A DNA stretch of 64,000 bases from Phycisphaerae bacterium (GCA_018656645.1 JABHZL010000075.1:1-64000), one strand, 5' to 3'. Shown: positions 16,976-26,192, numbered from the stretch's first letter. Made by a program: numbers and translations. Notes: generated by a model from the sequence alone, not told the origin.

Positions 16976-16980
16976 GTGGA

Positions 16981-17979
16981 TCAATTGCGTTTTCTGATGA
17001 AAATGTTGCAGAAGTCAGCCTTTTTGGTACTACCAAGGCTGATAGTGCCATGTTTGCCACTAGTGACAAAACGGGTCCAATTATTGTTTTTTCGAGGGAT
17101 CGCGACTTTTTCTCCATCTATGATGAAATACATCTCACCATCGGCATCTTCGCATTTTGCATCGATCATGATCTCAAAATTGTCAAAGATTTCTGTTGTA
17201 GTCAAATCCTTGCCCTTGCCATCATGTTGCAGGCTCCACCCAAGAATTGTCCAGTGCTCTGATCCCCCTTCCCAGCCCGTTAAATTAATCCCGTTGTACA
17301 GCGTGACGAAGCCTTTGTCTTCTTCAGCAACATCCGTTGTTTCGGGAGATGCGGGGGGGAGTTCCATAATTCGAATATTTTTGAACTCCGCTTCAGTGCC
17401 TTCAGCTTCAAGACAGATATACCCTTTGTTAGGGGTAACATCATGGGCCCCAGAAACAATTGCACCGTTGACTGACAAATTTATTTGCCCGTCTATGCAC
17501 GTAACAACATAATGATTCCACGCAGGAGCAGGGATCGATCTACGCTCACTTGGAAGACACCGCTCATACCCATTTGGGTGCGGCCGCGTGGGCGTCATCT
17601 TTGCACCCCAAATTGAAAAAATGTCACCATGTGTCGTATACCAATCGAGTTCCTTTCCATCCATAATTTGCACTTCAATGGCACGTGTGAATGGGACGCC
17701 AACTGCTGGAATAGGATCAGACCATACGAACAACCCCGCATTTCCATTTGGTACTAGGTGTCGCCAATCAAGTTCCAATACAAAGTTTTCGTACATCTTA
17801 TTTGTACGAATGACACCCGTTGGTTTTCCGCTGCAAACTATCGTGTCATCATTAACAGTCCATGTACTCGGAGCACCATTTACAATGGTCCATCCTTCAA
17901 GATCAGTTCCATTGAAAAGTGGCTGCCACTGTGAGGGAGCAAACGCAAGGCAAGAAAAGGCAAAAGTGAGTGTAATCAT
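16981..17979 (-). CDS. DUF1080 / 3-keto-disaccharide hydrolase domain protein (two domains)
   Basis: 332-aa exported protein. The signal peptide (MITLTFAFSCLAFA) is followed by a complete DUF1080 jelly roll (about 17-205; WQPLFNGTDLEGW, GNAGLFVWSDP, AIEVQIMDG). A second, shorter copy follows from about 225 (FVTLYNGINLTGWEG). This family cleaves 3-keto-glycosides made by oxidoreductases. That suits the dehydrogenase-like propellers nearby. The start at 17979 is chosen because a proper signal peptide begins there and TACTAT lies six bases upstream. The frame to 18075 adds an implausible polar N-terminus. Confidence 0.85.
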   Translation of the reverse strand: MITLTFAFSCLAFAPSQWQPLFNGTDLEGWTIVNGAPSTWTVNDDTIVCSGKPTGVIRTNKMYENFVLELDWRHLVPNGNAGLFVWSDPIPAVGVPFTRAIEVQIMDGKELDWYTTHGDIFSIWGAKMTPTRPHPNGYERCLPSERRSIPAPAWNHYVVTCIDGQINLSVNGAIVSGAHDVTPNKGYICLEAEGTEAEFKNIRIMELPPASPETTDVAEEDKGFVTLYNGINLTGWEGGSEHWTILGWSLQHDGKGKDLTTTEIFDNFEIMIDAKCEDADGEMYFIIDGEKVAIPRKNNNWTRFVTSGKHGTISLGSTKKADFCNIFIRKRN

Positions 17980-17985
17980 TGTCGT

Positions 17986-17991
17986 ATAGTA
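17986..17991 (-). promoter_or_regulatory. -10-like TACTAT, leaderless-type start of the DUF1080 gene
   Basis: Minus strand reads TACTAT-ACGACA-ATG, six-base spacing, in the 102-base gap after the propeller gene. Confidence 0.45.
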
Positions 17992-18081
17992 CTGTTTTAT
18001 ATGAATTACACCCGAATATTTAATGTATAGGCTTGAATCTACAGATATTCTTGCAGTGGTAGACGCGTGGGGCACTTGCTC

Positions 18082-20457
18082 CTAACGAACGGATACTCCG
18101 CGAAGAAATACTTCACTGTTCATTGTTGAAATGACAATATCGCCTTGAAGAGTTGGCGCATACTTTTCTGAGATAATTTCTATTCCGTTTAATAAAACTG
18201 TGGTTGTTTCATTTTGGATCACTTCTATCGTGCACCACTCGTTTTGATCAATCAAGTTTGCGTTGATAGGATGACCTGTGATCCCACCTGTTTTACGGTT
18301 CCCACTTGTTGCTACATCAATTTCAAGATCACCAAACTGAATCGTTGCGTTGCCAGTTCCGTTTATTTTGGTGTCAAAACGAATCGCGTTTCTAGGTTCG
18401 ATTTGCGAAGGAATGTGCACCGAACCAGTTCCTTGAACAACGAGGTCTCCGGAATCTGTGATGTTCCACGTTGCCTCATCAGTTATAAAATGCTCAGAGT
18501 CATACTTGATAGGTTTCCAAGTTGCATGGTCAACCTCTTCTGCAAAATGTTGCAAACGTACATCGCCAAACGCGAAAGAGCCAGTAGTTCCTCTGATGGT
18601 GAGTGGCATCGGAGTTGCAAGCTGATTACTAATTGGTTGATCAGCGATCATTCTCACGGCATTGATTTCTACTGCGTCAATTAATCTAGGGTTGTTGGAA
18701 AATGAGATGATGAGTTCATGCCAAATGCCAGCACCAAGGTACCCGCCATTGTCATCATCAGAAAGAACAACAGATCCACCATTTGGAAGTAGAATTTCTG
18801 CACGCGCATCTTCTGCAAGCATGTAACTTAATTTAATTTTGCCCGCATCGGTTTTGAAATTTGTGCGCATTGATTTTCCTGCTTCTGCAACTAAAGCGTT
18901 TGAGCCATCGGCGATAACAAATTGTTGGGGGCTATTGATATCTAATTCAGCGTTGCAAGCAATAACGCCGTCGTTAGTCCAAACATCAAACGCATCTGCC
19001 CAAGTGAGATACAACCAACCTTCAACGCGTTCGCCTCGTTCAATAGGCGGGATAACTTGTTTTGCTACATACGCGAGATCCCCGCCGGGCATTTTGTTGA
19101 TCGTGTACGACAATTCATCATGGAGAAGTTGAGAGCCATCATGAGATGTTGCGTTTTTCAGTATTAACATGACACATGTTCCTGCTTCAAGATTACTGAT
19201 TGAAACAGTTGCCCTTCGGCCATCATCAGACAACGATACGTTTTGAATGTGAAGGCTTTCAATGTTTTGTTTTGGCGAACCATATTCCCACCACCAGTTG
19301 TAATCATATTTTTCTCCAACCACCGTTGGTGCATTGCTAAGTGGTTTTGAAAAAGTAATGACAAACCCATCTTCTAGAAGATGTGCGTCTGTCATTTCAA
19401 GAGGGAGTTGCCCATTGTATTTTACTCTTGCAATTCCACTACCTGGCGCAAGCCCGCCCCAGCCACGGTTGGTGATGCCTGCATACAGTGTTCCATCAGG
19501 ACCATATTCAATGTGATAAGCCGAACCAACACGTTGGTGCGCAAGCCAACATGCACCTTGCATCACGCCGTCAATAGTCTCAAAACTTGCTCGAAGTATT
19601 TGACCATTTGTTAATTCTGCAATCATGTATTGACCATTGAAAGGGCCATCGGTGTTGTCAAGGATGACATTTCCTGTTGAGCGAGACCACTGATACGGCA
19701 ACCAAAGAGCAGGATGCTCTCTTGAAATATGAGGAGGTTGTGTGTCACTTGGTTCGATGTCTGGCTGATCGTCGTACCACCGTAGAGAAGCAGGATGACC
19801 ATAAAAACCATTTTTTTTCACTGCATACACTGGGCAAACAGGCATCCAGTCACCTTGGTTGTCCGTGACAAGAAGTGTGTCATTTTCAAGGAGCCCCATG
19901 CCTGCCGGTGATCGAAAACCACCTGCAAATGGTTCGACAATTCCATCGGGTGAGATTTTTAGTACCCAGCCGCGATATGGCGCGCGCGATTTGCCATGCC
20001 ACCAGTGTGGGTTCCAAAATCCAACATTGAGAGAAACATACATGTTCCCTTCTTCATCAACTGGCAAACCAAACCCGAACTCGTGGTAGTTTCCACTCAT
20101 GCCCCAATCTTGTGTAATTGTTTGAACTTCATCACAGATCTCATCACCATCAAGATCAATGAGTTTTGAGAGTTCCCCACGCTGGGCAATAAATATTGCA
20201 TCATCAACAACTGCAAGCCCCATTCCTTCATGGAGCCCTTCGCAAATCAATGTGAAGACAGCATCTTTCGGGTTCTTTGCATGAGGATTTTTAATTCGCC
20301 ACACTTGACCGCGACGTGTACTCACAACTAAGTCGCCGTCGGACATAAATCCCATGCCACCAACTTCTAGCACTTCGCCTTCTGGTGGCGAAAGATAATC
20401 AATCGTAAATGGAGAAGTGGAAATGAGAACAATGGATGAAATAATTTCAAATAACAT
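18082..20457 (-). CDS. Exported sorbosone-dehydrogenase-like beta-propeller with C-terminal lectin-like domain
   Basis: 791 aa. The signal peptide is followed by a PQQ/sorbosone-dehydrogenase-like propeller (about 20-340; GGMGFMSDGDLVVSTRRGQVWRI, NYHEFGFGLPVDEEGNMYVSLN, GFRSPAGMGL, IEYGPDGTLYAGI). An Ig-like or beta-sandwich region follows, then one or two jelly-roll segments resembling DUF1080 (about 560-790). Unlike the 984-aa propeller it lacks a heme motif. The heme is instead on the neighbouring cytochrome lipoprotein, whose stop codon shares one base with this ATG (20457). The pair probably works as an electron-transferring sugar oxidoreductase. Substrate unknown. Confidence 0.8.
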   Translation of the reverse strand: MLFEIISSIVLISTSPFTIDYLSPPEGEVLEVGGMGFMSDGDLVVSTRRGQVWRIKNPHAKNPKDAVFTLICEGLHEGMGLAVVDDAIFIAQRGELSKLIDLDGDEICDEVQTITQDWGMSGNYHEFGFGLPVDEEGNMYVSLNVGFWNPHWWHGKSRAPYRGWVLKISPDGIVEPFAGGFRSPAGMGLLENDTLLVTDNQGDWMPVCPVYAVKKNGFYGHPASLRWYDDQPDIEPSDTQPPHISREHPALWLPYQWSRSTGNVILDNTDGPFNGQYMIAELTNGQILRASFETIDGVMQGACWLAHQRVGSAYHIEYGPDGTLYAGITNRGWGGLAPGSGIARVKYNGQLPLEMTDAHLLEDGFVITFSKPLSNAPTVVGEKYDYNWWWEYGSPKQNIESLHIQNVSLSDDGRRATVSISNLEAGTCVMLILKNATSHDGSQLLHDELSYTINKMPGGDLAYVAKQVIPPIERGERVEGWLYLTWADAFDVWTNDGVIACNAELDINSPQQFVIADGSNALVAEAGKSMRTNFKTDAGKIKLSYMLAEDARAEILLPNGGSVVLSDDDNGGYLGAGIWHELIISFSNNPRLIDAVEINAVRMIADQPISNQLATPMPLTIRGTTGSFAFGDVRLQHFAEEVDHATWKPIKYDSEHFITDEATWNITDSGDLVVQGTGSVHIPSQIEPRNAIRFDTKINGTGNATIQFGDLEIDVATSGNRKTGGITGHPINANLIDQNEWCTIEVIQNETTTVLLNGIEIISEKYAPTLQGDIVISTMNSEVFLRGVSVR

Positions 20458-21404
20458 TATTTACCCTCCAATGTTGCGTGGATAATGGTTCTTGCATGTG
20501 CGCCCTCTTCAACAGTAGTTTTTTCACGCAAGGTTGCTGTCGTTGGTGGGGTGATCCGAAATGGTTTTATTGCACTAATTGACAACTGTTGCTCTATGAG
20601 TGCTCGAGCTCCAGTCGTTGGTCTGCAAGTCTCTGAAATTGTTGCATACAGTTCACCCTTCTCATCAACAAGGTCATATTGCACTGTTCCAATTGGAGTT
20701 GCCACGCTTGTACTTTTTAATTTTGCACGAAGTGGCGCACCTTCAATCGCATGGAACATTCCTTTAGGATTTCCATTTTCGACTAGTACAACAACGACCC
20801 CAAGTGGTTTGAGAGGTGAACCGCCTCGGTCTGTCCAATCGGTACGTTCGACAAACTTGCCTTGTCGGATTGCAAGAAGGCGGACATCATCGACTCTATA
20901 TTCATAACTAAAACCATCGGGATTTCCAACGAGTAAACCTCTTGGATGTAACTCCAAGCCATCCTGTATCGGTGGGATCATGCCGCGTACTACAGAGGGT
21001 CTTTCACGAACTAGCATTTCTGTATCTTTTGGAAGTACTTCTTTGAGCGTTGGCGCGAACTGTCGAACATGTTTTACAACGCGAATAATTTCATCGTTAG
21101 TGAGTATCTCTGCAAATGGAGGCATCGGCGTGCCGGGAATACCAGAACGGGTTGTCTTTACAATTGCTTCTACGGTATTGCCAAAGGAAAAGCCGCCATC
21201 AATAAAACTTCTTGCAGGACGATCTAATTCAATAAGACCCTTGCCATCGCCCTGTTGGCCGTGGCATGAAGCGCAGTACATCATGTAAATTTCTTCACCT
21301 GATTGGACGGTAGGTTTTTCTGGTTTGATTGATTGTTCTTGTGTCGGTTCGCTGCACCCATAAAATGATGCAATGCACATAAGAAGTATGGTTTTGTATT
21401 TCAT
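20457..21404 (-). CDS. Cytochrome c lipoprotein
   Basis: 315 aa. Start chosen at 21404 (MKYKTILLMCIASFYGC), which gives a clean lipobox with lipidated Cys17. The longer frame to 21437 would overlap the upstream gene and spoil the signal. The cytochrome c domain has CASCH (Cys44, Cys47, His48) and PGTPMPPF, with Met as likely sixth ligand. After about residue 125 comes a roughly 190-residue beta-rich region I cannot name. It is the probable electron acceptor for the propeller protein encoded directly downstream, and is seven bases from the M28 gene in one operon. Confidence 0.85.
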   Translation of the reverse strand: MKYKTILLMCIASFYGCSEPTQEQSIKPEKPTVQSGEEIYMMYCASCHGQQGDGKGLIELDRPARSFIDGGFSFGNTVEAIVKTTRSGIPGTPMPPFAEILTNDEIIRVVKHVRQFAPTLKEVLPKDTEMLVRERPSVVRGMIPPIQDGLELHPRGLLVGNPDGFSYEYRVDDVRLLAIRQGKFVERTDWTDRGGSPLKPLGVVVVLVENGNPKGMFHAIEGAPLRAKLKSTSVATPIGTVQYDLVDEKGELYATISETCRPTTGARALIEQQLSISAIKPFRITPPTTATLREKTTVEEGAHARTIIHATLEGK

Positions 21405-21411
21405 TGAGCGG

Positions 21412-22299
21412 TTAGGGTACACCACCTGCAAGGTCAATTGCTGCTAAAAAAGTGAGTTGGGCAGTTTTTGCTGCAAGATCTGGCATTATTTTTTCGGTGT
21501 GATCGGTTACACGATGGTAATCTTCATGATCCTCAACGCTGAGAAAAACGGATGGCACACCTTGTTCGAGAAATGGTGCTTGGTCACTTCTGTAGAGCCA
21601 ATCTGGGTGTCGGTTTTTAACAATGTTGAGATTAACTTTGTCGTTTGCTCTGCTTATCGCAAGGGAAATCCGAGGGGCGCTAGGCGCTCCTTCCAAGAAA
21701 ATTGTATTTTGTTCACCTCTGCTGATCATGTCGAGGTTGATAAGACCTCGAATCTGGCTCATCGGAATTGGTGCGGTGCTTGCAAAATGTTCAGATCCCA
21801 CAAAGCCAGCCTCCTCTCCAGTAAAGGCAACGAGCACGATGGATGCTTCTGGTGTTGTATGTAGTTTTGAGAGTGCATCTGCAATGAGAAGCAATGCAGC
21901 AGTTCCAGAGGCATTGTCATCTGCGCCGTTGTAAATTTTATCTTTCCCAGATTTTCTTGGTTTTAGATGGTCATAGTGTGCGGTAATCAATACATATTCA
22001 CTACCACTTCCTTTGAACATTGCAGCAACATTTGGGGATGCGAGCACGTCATCGACTAGAAGGTACATCGAAGATTGGCGCGGCAGAGGAACCAACCCTG
22101 CATTTTTCCAGGTTTCTGCAATGTGATTCGCAGCAATTCGCGCCTCTTTTGATCGATAATATCTTCCTTGCATTGCATCAGAAGCGAGAAAGGTAACTTC
22201 TTCAAGCATTTTTTCTGGTGTGATAAGGTCAACTGGTTTGGACGTTTGCGTTGAAGTGCAACTGCAAAGAAAGAGTAACAAAATGAGAGAATTACGCAT
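21412..22299 (-). CDS. M28 family zinc aminopeptidase, lipoprotein
   Basis: 295 aa from ATG 22299 (MRNSLILLLFLCSCTS, lipobox Cys14). The M28 metal ligands are in place: His and Asp in TAHYDHL / YNGADDNASG, Glu-Glu in FTGEEAGFVGSEHF, Asp in INLDMIS and His near the C-terminus in DHEDYHRVTDH. It cleaves N-terminal residues from peptides in the periplasm. The ATG lies inside the 3' end of the upstream dtxR-like gene (eight-base overlap), so it is translated from the regulator's mRNA. No obvious functional tie to metals other than zinc. Confidence 0.88.
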   Translation of the reverse strand: MRNSLILLLFLCSCTSTQTSKPVDLITPEKMLEEVTFLASDAMQGRYYRSKEARIAANHIAETWKNAGLVPLPRQSSMYLLVDDVLASPNVAAMFKGSGSEYVLITAHYDHLKPRKSGKDKIYNGADDNASGTAALLLIADALSKLHTTPEASIVLVAFTGEEAGFVGSEHFASTAPIPMSQIRGLINLDMISRGEQNTIFLEGAPSAPRISLAISRANDKVNLNIVKNRHPDWLYRSDQAPFLEQGVPSVFLSVEDHEDYHRVTDHTEKIMPDLAAKTAQLTFLAAIDLAGGVP

Positions 22300-22948
22300 C
22301 ACACACCTCAATGTTGGCTGCAGCAGAAAGGCCAAGGACGACAGTATCGTTACTGGTTTTAATCGTAAGTGAATCTGCTAGTTTGTTGTGTTCAATGATG
22401 GTTATCTTTGCACCAATCATCAAACCGTGTTTTTCTGCAAATTGCAAAAAATCGGTGTCTTGATCGTTCATTCTCGCAACCGAAAGTTGTTGCCCAACAT
22501 TGCTTTTAGAAAGTGAACAATGCGATCGGTTTGGTAGCGTGCCATCTGCTCCGGGAATCGGGTCGCCGTGTGGATCAAAAGCAGGGCGCTTGAGCAAGAC
22601 ATCCATTCGCTCTATGACCTCATCGGAAACAACGTGTTCAAGTTGTTCAGCTTCTTCGTGCACCTTACTCCAGTCCATCCCAAGAATTTCGACAAGAAAG
22701 AGTTCGACAATTCGATGTCGCCTGACAACATGCACAGCGAGTGTTCTTCCACGATTCGTTAGTCTCACTCCGTAATGTGGGCGATGCTCGACGAGCCCAG
22801 CTTCGGCGAGTGTCTTGATCATAGAAGTGGCAGAACCGGGAGTAACAGTCAGAGATTTCGCAAGTTCACCCGTTGAGATTTCCTTCTCACCGTCTTGGTC
22901 AAGCAAAAAAAGGGCTTTTAGATAGTTTTCAACTGTACTTGTGATCAT
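22292..22948 (-). CDS. DtxR/MntR-family metal-dependent transcriptional regulator
   Basis: 218 aa with the full three-domain layout: winged helix (about 1-70; STVENYLKALFLL, TPGSATSMIKTLAEAGLVEH), dimerisation/metal domain (about 71-140; RRHRIVELFLVEILGMDW, VHEEAEQLEHVVSDEV) and a FeoA/SH3-like domain (about 150-218). The motif HEEAExxEH has Glu where iron-type DtxR has Cys102, which favours a manganese-type sensor; position 8 is Asn. It is divergent from the metal ABC operon with a palindrome between them, and it also heads the M28/cytochrome/propeller operon. TATAAT eight bases before the ATG and no Shine-Dalgarno. Confidence 0.92.
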   Translation of the reverse strand: MITSTVENYLKALFLLDQDGEKEISTGELAKSLTVTPGSATSMIKTLAEAGLVEHRPHYGVRLTNRGRTLAVHVVRRHRIVELFLVEILGMDWSKVHEEAEQLEHVVSDEVIERMDVLLKRPAFDPHGDPIPGADGTLPNRSHCSLSKSNVGQQLSVARMNDQDTDFLQFAEKHGLMIGAKITIIEHNKLADSLTIKTSNDTVVLGLSAAANIEVCDA

Positions 22949-22952
22949 TGGC

Positions 22953-22981
22953 TTGAATTATAGCATACCATAGTTTATACT
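22953..22981 (+). promoter_or_regulatory. Sigma70-type promoter of the metal ABC operon
   Basis: TTGAAT (22953-22958), 17 bases, TATACT (22976-22981). Start of transcription would fall inside the palindrome just downstream. An AGGAG (22999-23003) precedes the ATG at 23012. Confidence 0.65.
22957..22962 (-). promoter_or_regulatory. -10 TATAAT of the dtxR-like gene (leaderless-type)
   Basis: Minus strand reads TATAAT-TCAAGCCA-ATG, eight-base spacing. It is a perfect consensus -10, overlapping the -35 of the divergent ABC promoter. Confidence 0.6.
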
Positions 22982-22998
22982 TTTGACTAATCAAAAGT
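22979..22998. promoter_or_regulatory. Palindromic operator, probable DtxR/MntR-type box
   Basis: ACTTTTGA-CTAA-TCAAAAGT, a perfect 8+4+8 inverted repeat. It starts inside the ABC operon's -10 and ends just before its Shine-Dalgarno, and covers the -35 zone of the divergent dtxR promoter. Position, symmetry and the adjacent regulator gene make it the obvious metal-response operator. Confidence 0.7.
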
Positions 22999-23011
22999 AG
23001 GAGCCGTTCAT

Positions 23012-24052
23012 ATGCTAACAACACTCTTTACGCTACTCTTAGCAGCGTTCCCGTCAACCGACCCAAAACAATTCGACATTGTTGCAACGACCGCTATGGT
23101 TGGCGATATTGCCAAACAAGTCGTGGGTGATCGTGGAACTATTCATGGTCTTATGGGCGAGGGCGTTGACCCGCATCTCTATAAACCAACAGCTGCTGAT
23201 GCCAAGGCAATTCTAAACAGTGACATCGTTTTTTATAGTGGTCTGATGCTCGAAGGTCGTATGACCGACACGTTTATGAAAGCGGCAAGAATTGGTAAAA
23301 CTGTCTATCAAGTCACGGAACCGATTGATGAAACTTTTCTATTAGAACCACCTGAAATGGAAGGGCATTGGGATCCTCATGTTTGGATGGATGTTTCGTC
23401 GTGGTCTTACGCAGTTGATGCTGTTGCAAGTGCAATGTGCGAACAGGACCAAGAACATTGTGCGGAGTACAACAAACGTGCAGCATTATATAAAAAAGAA
23501 CTCGCTACCTTGCACGCGTACATTGAAAAATCGATTGCATCGATTCCAGAGACAAGTAGAGTGCTGATTACTGCGCATGATGCGTTCAATTATTTTGGAA
23601 GAGCCTACGGGATTGAAGTAATTGGCATCCAAGGATTGTCGACAGAATCTGAAGCTGGCATTGATGATGTAAATAAACTTGTTGATCTTCTTGTTGATAG
23701 AAAAATTCAGGCTGTGTTTGTTGAATCAAGTGTTTCTGATCGGAATGTAAATGCGTTGATTGAAGGCGCTGCATCGAGAGGGCACGAAGTGATTATAGGT
23801 GGACGCTTATTTTCAGATGCGATGGGTGAGCATGGTACATACGAAGGTACGTATATTGGCATGTTGGACCACAACGCAACGACGATCACGAGAGCGCTTG
23901 GCGGTGATGCGCCAGCAAAGGGGATGCAAGATAAGCTCTCGTCAAAAGAAGAACACGACTCTGAGTCCTTGCGCATCGGCGACAACTCTTCTTCCTCATT
24001 GAACTACCCCCAACAAAACAGCACTCGATTCTCTAAGGTTACATTAGGATGA
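23012..24052 (+). CDS. TroA/YtgA-type metal ABC transporter substrate-binding protein
   Basis: 346-aa periplasmic metal binder. A short signal peptide is followed by the cluster A-I fold. The probable metal ligands are His55 (DPHLYKP), His123 (DPHVWMD), His189 (ITAHDAFNYF) and Asp at about 269 (RLFSDAMG). This His-His-His-Asp set is of TroA type, not the His-His-Glu-Asp of PsaA/MntC, so Mn, Zn or Fe are all possible. It is first gene of the operon, with AGGAG upstream, and overlaps the ATPase gene by four bases. The Ser/Asn-rich tail after about 305 is unusual. Confidence 0.92.
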   Translation: MLTTLFTLLLAAFPSTDPKQFDIVATTAMVGDIAKQVVGDRGTIHGLMGEGVDPHLYKPTAADAKAILNSDIVFYSGLMLEGRMTDTFMKAARIGKTVYQVTEPIDETFLLEPPEMEGHWDPHVWMDVSSWSYAVDAVASAMCEQDQEHCAEYNKRAALYKKELATLHAYIEKSIASIPETSRVLITAHDAFNYFGRAYGIEVIGIQGLSTESEAGIDDVNKLVDLLVDRKIQAVFVESSVSDRNVNALIEGAASRGHEVIIGGRLFSDAMGEHGTYEGTYIGMLDHNATTITRALGGDAPAKGMQDKLSSKEEHDSESLRIGDNSSSSLNYPQQNSTRFSKVTLG

Positions 24053-24852
24053 CACAACGTGCCTCGCAATTAGGTAGTGAACACTCACCACACGCAGCTG
24101 TTTCGGTGCACGATTTAACCGTTGCCTATCACCGAAAGCCCGTTTTGTGGGATGTAGACCTAGATATTCCATCAGGAAAACTCGTTGCAATTGTGGGTCC
24201 AAATGGTGCTGGAAAAAGTACGTTAATTAAAGCAGTAATGGAACTTGTTCCAAAGGCATCGGGACTCATTTCAATTTATGGAAAACAGTTTCGTAAACAA
24301 AGACACAGAGTGGCATATGTTCCGCAGCGAGAATCAGTGGACTGGGATTTTCCAATTGACGCAATTGGTGTTGTTTCCATGGGACGGTATCGAAAAATAG
24401 GTTGGTGTAGGCCGGTTCGGTCACAAGACAAACGTCTTGCGATGGATGCACTAAAGCGTGTTGGTATGGAAGAATACGCAGATCGGCAAATTAGCCAACT
24501 TTCAGGCGGGCAACAACAAAGAGTTTTTCTTGCAAGAGCACTTGCGCAAGATGCAGATATTTATTTTATGGACGAGCCATTTGCTAGCGTAGACGCGGCA
24601 ACGGAACGTGCAATCGTGCACGTATTACGTGATTTGCGATCTTCAGGAAAAACTGTGATCGTTGTGCATCACGATTTGCAAACGGTGTCAGATTATTTTG
24701 ATCATGTCATTATGTTGAATATGCGTGTAGTTGCACATGGCACAGTTGAAGAAGTATTTACAAATGAAAACTTGCGCAAAACGTATGGTGGACGTTTGAC
24801 ATTACTCGACGAAGCCGCGGGGCTTCTTGCTAGACAAAGCAGTAAGGTTTGA
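24049..24852 (+). CDS. Metal ABC transporter ATP-binding protein
   Basis: 267 aa, nucleotide-binding subunit of the same importer (TroB/ZnuC/MntB group). It has Walker A GPNGAGKST, Q-loop VPQRESVDWDFP (the VDW motif is typical of manganese/zinc importers), signature LSGGQQQR, Walker B IYFMDEPFASVD and switch His in VVHHDLQT. ATGA overlap with the upstream gene and a four-base overlap with the next indicate one polycistronic mRNA. Confidence 0.95.
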   Translation: MTQRASQLGSEHSPHAAVSVHDLTVAYHRKPVLWDVDLDIPSGKLVAIVGPNGAGKSTLIKAVMELVPKASGLISIYGKQFRKQRHRVAYVPQRESVDWDFPIDAIGVVSMGRYRKIGWCRPVRSQDKRLAMDALKRVGMEEYADRQISQLSGGQQQRVFLARALAQDADIYFMDEPFASVDAATERAIVHVLRDLRSSGKTVIVVHHDLQTVSDYFDHVIMLNMRVVAHGTVEEVFTNENLRKTYGGRLTLLDEAAGLLARQSSKV

Positions 24853-26192
24853 ACGCAGGGCACTCCATTTCTGATGTAAGTTTTGTGTTTCCAACTGCAG
24901 AACAAATTTGGCGTGTGCTTGTTCTTGAAGAATATAACACAAGGGTTGTCATTCTCGGTGTCATGGCACTTGGTATTGCAGCAGGAATAGTTGGGACTTT
25001 TTTATTACTACGAAAGCGAGCGCTGACCGCTGATGCACTGAGTCACGCAACACTTCCGGGTATCACAGTTGCATTCATGGTGATGGTTGGACTTGGAATG
25101 CAAGGCAAATCAATGTTTGGCCTGATGGTCGGTGCATTTATATTTGGCTGCGTAGGTGTTTTGTTAATTCTTGGAATTAGAAGAACAACGATACTAAAAG
25201 ATGACGCTGCAATTGGTATTGTGCTGAGTGTGCTGTTTGGTCTCGGGCTCTGCTTGCTCCGCTTAGCAACTGAAATGCCAACCGGAAACGCTGCAGGTCT
25301 GAATGGTTTTATTTTCGGAAAGGCATCATCAATGGTCGCAGGCGATACAAAGGCGATATCGATAGTGGCAATTTGCATTGGAGTCATTGTTCTTACTCTT
25401 AGGAAAGAGTTTACAGCGCTCTGTTTTGATGAAAAATTTGGTGCAGCACAGGGCTGGCCAATTTTGAGGTTAGACATTGTTCTGATGTCGCTTGTTGCAA
25501 TTGTGACAGTGATTGCCCTTCAATCAGTAGGGCTTGTGCTGGCGGTTGCTATGTTGATTGTCCCAGCAGCATCCGCGAGATATTGGTGCACAAAAATAGG
25601 CTCTCTCTTGCTTGTCTCTGCATTGATTGGTTGTTTGGGAGGTTGGCTTGGTGGTGTAGTAAGCGCCCTTGTACCACGTATGCCTACAGGGCCAGTGATC
25701 GTTCTTGTGTGCGGAGGATGGTTTGTCTTCAGTTTTATCTTTGGGCCAGTCAATGGAATTGTTGTAAGGCTGTGGAAAGTGTGGAGGCTGAATCGGCGAG
25801 TTGCGATGCAACACATCTTGAGAGCCATGTTTGAAGTTTCTTCAGAAGATACATTGTGTAACTTCGAATCGATTGCAAATACGAGGTCGTGGCCACAAAC
25901 GCAAGTAAAAAGATTGCTCTCTCGTTTAGAACGTCACCGTTTTGCAACGAGGAAGGGAAATTGTTGGTCGCTCACTGCTCTTGGAATGGCTGAGGCGAAA
26001 CGTGTGGTACGCAATCATAGATTGTGGGAAACTTATCTCATAAACTTTGCAGACATTGCACCAAACCACGTAGACCGAGATGCAGACATGATCGAACATG
26101 TTCTGGGGACAAGCATGGTTGAAAAACTCGAAGCGTTGCTCGGGAATGACCCTATTACAACAAGTCCACACCCTTTAGGTGAACGTGGATGA
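24849..26192 (+). CDS. Metal ABC permease fused to a DtxR-like domain (first)
   Basis: 447 aa. Residues about 25-300 are an ABC-3 family permease with eight or so helices (SHATLPGITVAFM is the conserved coupling segment). From about 320 a cytosolic extension holds a winged helix (NTRSWPQTQVKRLLSRL) and a DtxR-type dimerisation/metal segment (NHRLWETYL, then DADMIEHVLG). His near 390 and Glu-His near 416-417 are kept; the Glu/Cys position of DtxR is Asp. The SH3 domain is absent. Architecture as in chlamydial YtgC-YtgR. The TTG start overlapping the previous stop is uncertain; GTG 24885 is the alternative. Confidence 0.88.
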   Translation: MNAGHSISDVSFVFPTAEQIWRVLVLEEYNTRVVILGVMALGIAAGIVGTFLLLRKRALTADALSHATLPGITVAFMVMVGLGMQGKSMFGLMVGAFIFGCVGVLLILGIRRTTILKDDAAIGIVLSVLFGLGLCLLRLATEMPTGNAAGLNGFIFGKASSMVAGDTKAISIVAICIGVIVLTLRKEFTALCFDEKFGAAQGWPILRLDIVLMSLVAIVTVIALQSVGLVLAVAMLIVPAASARYWCTKIGSLLLVSALIGCLGGWLGGVVSALVPRMPTGPVIVLVCGGWFVFSFIFGPVNGIVVRLWKVWRLNRRVAMQHILRAMFEVSSEDTLCNFESIANTRSWPQTQVKRLLSRLERHRFATRKGNCWSLTALGMAEAKRVVRNHRLWETYLINFADIAPNHVDRDADMIEHVLGTSMVEKLEALLGNDPITTSPHPLGERG

